Assembly (NCBI GenBank): GCA_032622095.1
Contig: CP136061.1
Location: 261,426,077 to 261,490,076 of the forward strand
Length of the DNA stretch: 64,000 nt
Source of the DNA: Siphonodentalium dalli
Lineage: Eukaryota; Mollusca; Scaphopoda; Gadilida; Siphonodentaliidae
Direction: 5' to 3'
Positions 62,046 through 64,000 of the stretch are shown here, in pieces. The translations under genes and the position numbers were made by a program. Numbering within the stretch: position 1 is the first letter of the stretch; the number at the start of each line of letters is the position of its first letter. Below the pieces are notes generated by a model. The model saw only the letters and a list, made by a program, of their open reading frames with translations, made no database searches and had not been told where the DNA came from.

Positions 62046-62059
62046 AATCATGTAAAGTA

Positions 62060-62277
62060 CAGTAATGCCCTAATTAATCGACTGCTTAACCACAGCAGAA
62101 TTATGGGTAACTTTTTTAGGATTTAGTCGGAAATATGACTTGTTGCCATTCATCGGAAAGCTCTCCCGGAGAGCTTTCCGATGAATGGCAACAAGCCATA
62201 TATATTTCCGACTAAATCCTGAAAAGTTACCCATAATTCTGCTGTGGTTAAGAAGTCGATTACTTAGAGCATTATTG
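62060..62277. mobile_element. Family C Tc1/mariner-like MITE, 218 bp
   Basis: CAGTAATGCCCTAATTAATC and mirror ending AGAGCATTATTG, TA on both sides (62058-62059, 62278-62279). The arms are paired almost to the centre (GGAAAGCTCTCCCGGAGAGC). Inserted immediately after the tail of the candidate SINE. Non-coding. Confidence 0.9.
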
Positions 62278-62279
62278 TA

Positions 62280-62819
62280 CATTTAAACTAATTCACTGCA
62301 GAATGCATTATATAAATGCATCAATTATTATTTATTATTATTATTAATCACTTGATTCCCATTTCATTCATTTTTCTGTAGTTTTACTGAACATGACGGA
62401 AGTGTGTTTTTTCATGATTGCAAATAGTTTTATGATGAATGAATGAAATATTGAGTTATCAAAATTTGTGTTTTTAAACATGTTCATCAGTGTATTCTTT
62501 TAACGAAAAACAATGATATCCCATTTGTTCCATTTAATAATAACTGTAGTCATTGGCAGTATGCATTTGTTAGTACACACATGTACTATCATGTACTAGT
62601 TAACATTGATCTATTGCCTTCATTTTGTTCAGGTCTCAATCTCAAAGAGGCCCATACCCACATCAAAAGTGACAAACTTATTATTTTTGCCGATTTATAT
62701 TAGTTTATGAGAATTTCCCACTATTTTGACTTGTTCTCAAAATTGCATACTCATCACAATTGCGTTGCTCATTTTGATCTAAACCATTGACAAAATTACT
62801 ATGAGGCTTGCATGTAGCA
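62280..62819. other. No gene recognised; short TTA run
   Basis: ATTATTTATTATTATTATTA at 62324-62346 is the only repeat seen in this AT-rich stretch. Confidence 0.5.
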
Positions 62820-62823
62820 TTAA

Positions 62824-63230
62824 CCCTTTCAGTGCCAGGGGCCGATCTCATCGGCCCTAATTTATGGTCTGTAAAATCGGCCCTTTTTTGGGTATGCTTA
62901 AGCATGCTATAGCGAATTTAAAAACAAACTGGTTAAAACCTTAGGGGCATGTTATAACTCAAAACTATCACCAAGTATTCATAGTAATAATTTTGATGCC
63001 CATGAAAAACGTAAGATTCCCTGGCACTAAACCTACAAAATAAGTCTGTTAAAGAATATAAGAAAAAATTATTAAAATTGTAAAAAATAATAACAAATGA
63101 TGAAAAATTGTTAGGCCAATGCATTCTCTTATATATGCGAGGCGACCTATGGTCGACTCGCATATATAAGAGAATGCATTGGCACAGGGTATATGGGTTG
63201 GTACAAAAATCGGACCTGGCACTGAAAGGG
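62824..63230. mobile_element. Family B-related piggyBac-like MITE, 407 bp
   Basis: TTAA on both sides (62820-62823, 63231-63234), termini CCCTTTCAGTGCCAGG and its mirror CCTGGCACTGAAAGGG. The left interior has an unrelated hairpin (GCCGATCTCATCGGCC) and about 250 bp not shared with other copies. The right interior has one standard B hairpin (TTAGGCCAATGCATTCTC ... GAGAATGCATTGGC). Non-coding. Confidence 0.88.
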
Positions 63231-63234
63231 TTAA

Positions 63235-63578
63235 GAGATGCATCGGAGGGCCCACAAAGTGTTTAAAGCCATAAGTCCCAATCACTTACAGCAGCTTAGT
63301 GGCCACAATCATACTCATAAATTATATAATCAAAAACTCAAAAGATGGATTTGGACCTGGAATAAGCTGTGATTTAATCTATTACAGGAATAGTCTCTAT
63401 TAAACCGCTGGGATATTTGAAAATTTCATTTGCTGAGTTGCATATAAACGTCATAAAATGTTTCCTTGTGTCACGCGACCTCCCAAGTGAGTTCCCCATT
63501 AACATTTAATCTCCATTTTATGAGACATATCGGATAAATATCAAAAAAAAATGCTTCCCGTGAGCATAAGTCATCTTG
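63235..63578. other. No gene or repeat recognised
   Basis: Single-copy sequence between two transposon-derived elements. Confidence 0.5.
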
Positions 63579-63586
63579 GTTTCAGA

Positions 63587-64000
63587 CAAGCCTGCAAATA
63601 GTGTGTCAGTCATTTGCAGAATGAGGTCCCCAGAGGGTGAATTTTGTGATGCTATCCCGCAGTGGGATAGCATCACCTAATTTACCCTCTGGGGACCTCA
63701 TTCTGCTTAAGCCTCATCTTCTGGGAAGTATCTATAGTCACAAATTAACATTGTTTATAGTTTTTCCCTTCTGTTCAGTTTCTATCTTCCCTAATTTGCA
63801 GAAGATAAAATGCATAATCGAGGTGACTAATGGATGAACATCACCATCTTCAACTGGGGAATCTAGATCATAGGTCTCCCATAGTAATTGAGGCGTAAGC
63901 AGAATGAGGGTGAATTTGGTGATGCTAGCCTGCTGTGCGGGATAGTGGTACTAAATTCATCCTCTTGGGACCTCATTCTGCAAATGACAGACACACTATT
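63587..64000. mobile_element. Family A element, long form, cut by window end
   Basis: Starts CAAGCCTGCAAATAGTGTG. It has the first hairpin with GCTATCCCGCAGTGGGATAG, then the long-form middle (TTCTGGGAAGTATCTATAG, GCATAATCGAGGTGACT), then the second hairpin, reaching ACAGACACACTATT at the last base. Only about 9 bp of the right end would lie beyond the window. Non-coding. Confidence 0.85.

Overview
This is eukaryotic, repeat-dominated, non-bacterial DNA, most likely from a marine invertebrate and probably a mollusc. The evidence is spliced exons with GT/AG borders, very long tandem arrays, many short hairpin-type DNA transposons, and widespread CATGTA-rich, AT-rich intergenic sequence. The species cannot be named from this window. 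A 100-base run of N (35335-35434) shows that two contigs were joined with a gap of unstated size.

Left contig (1-35334). A 17.4 kb satellite with a 27-bp unit (about 306-17745) is followed by about 2.4 kb of non-repetitive sequence carrying an 815-bp hAT-like element. Next come four exons of the only convincing gene in the window: the 3' half of CTU1/NCS6, the cytosolic tRNA U34 2-thiolation enzyme (20125-24265, + strand). Its 5' exons, which should carry the PP-loop catalytic core, were not found in the 2.4 kb before the first exon seen. They should therefore lie left of the satellite, outside this window, which would put the satellite inside a CTU1 intron; otherwise the locus is broken or misassembled. 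The last intron holds a 20-bp minisatellite and a block of five ~160-bp repeats. Downstream of CTU1 are two or three transposon-like elements, then an 8.6 kb satellite with a 39-bp unit (25939-34537). That satellite appears to have grown from the terminal part of a small inverted-repeat transposon whose intact copy lies at 34955-35334.

Right contig (35435-64000). No gene was recognised here. The region is a patchwork of non-autonomous DNA transposons with near-perfect hairpins, in three main families. Family A has CAAGCCTTG ends and 8-bp target duplications (hAT-like). Family B is flanked by TTAA with CCCTTT ends (piggyBac-like). Family C has CAGTAATGCCC ends and TA duplications (Tc1/mariner-like). 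Nested insertions and empty-site paralogues let the order of some events be read. A 4.3 kb array of a 73-bp unit (44333-48603), a G24 tract, a candidate tRNA-derived SINE and several short tandem duplications fill the rest.

The long open frames over the satellites are a by-product of unit lengths divisible by 3 (27 and 39 bp) and are not annotated as genes. No new protein-based system is supported. The most unusual content is the satellite architecture, including a 6.8 kb tandem duplication inside the 27-bp array, and the transposon families defined by sequence-visible target duplications.
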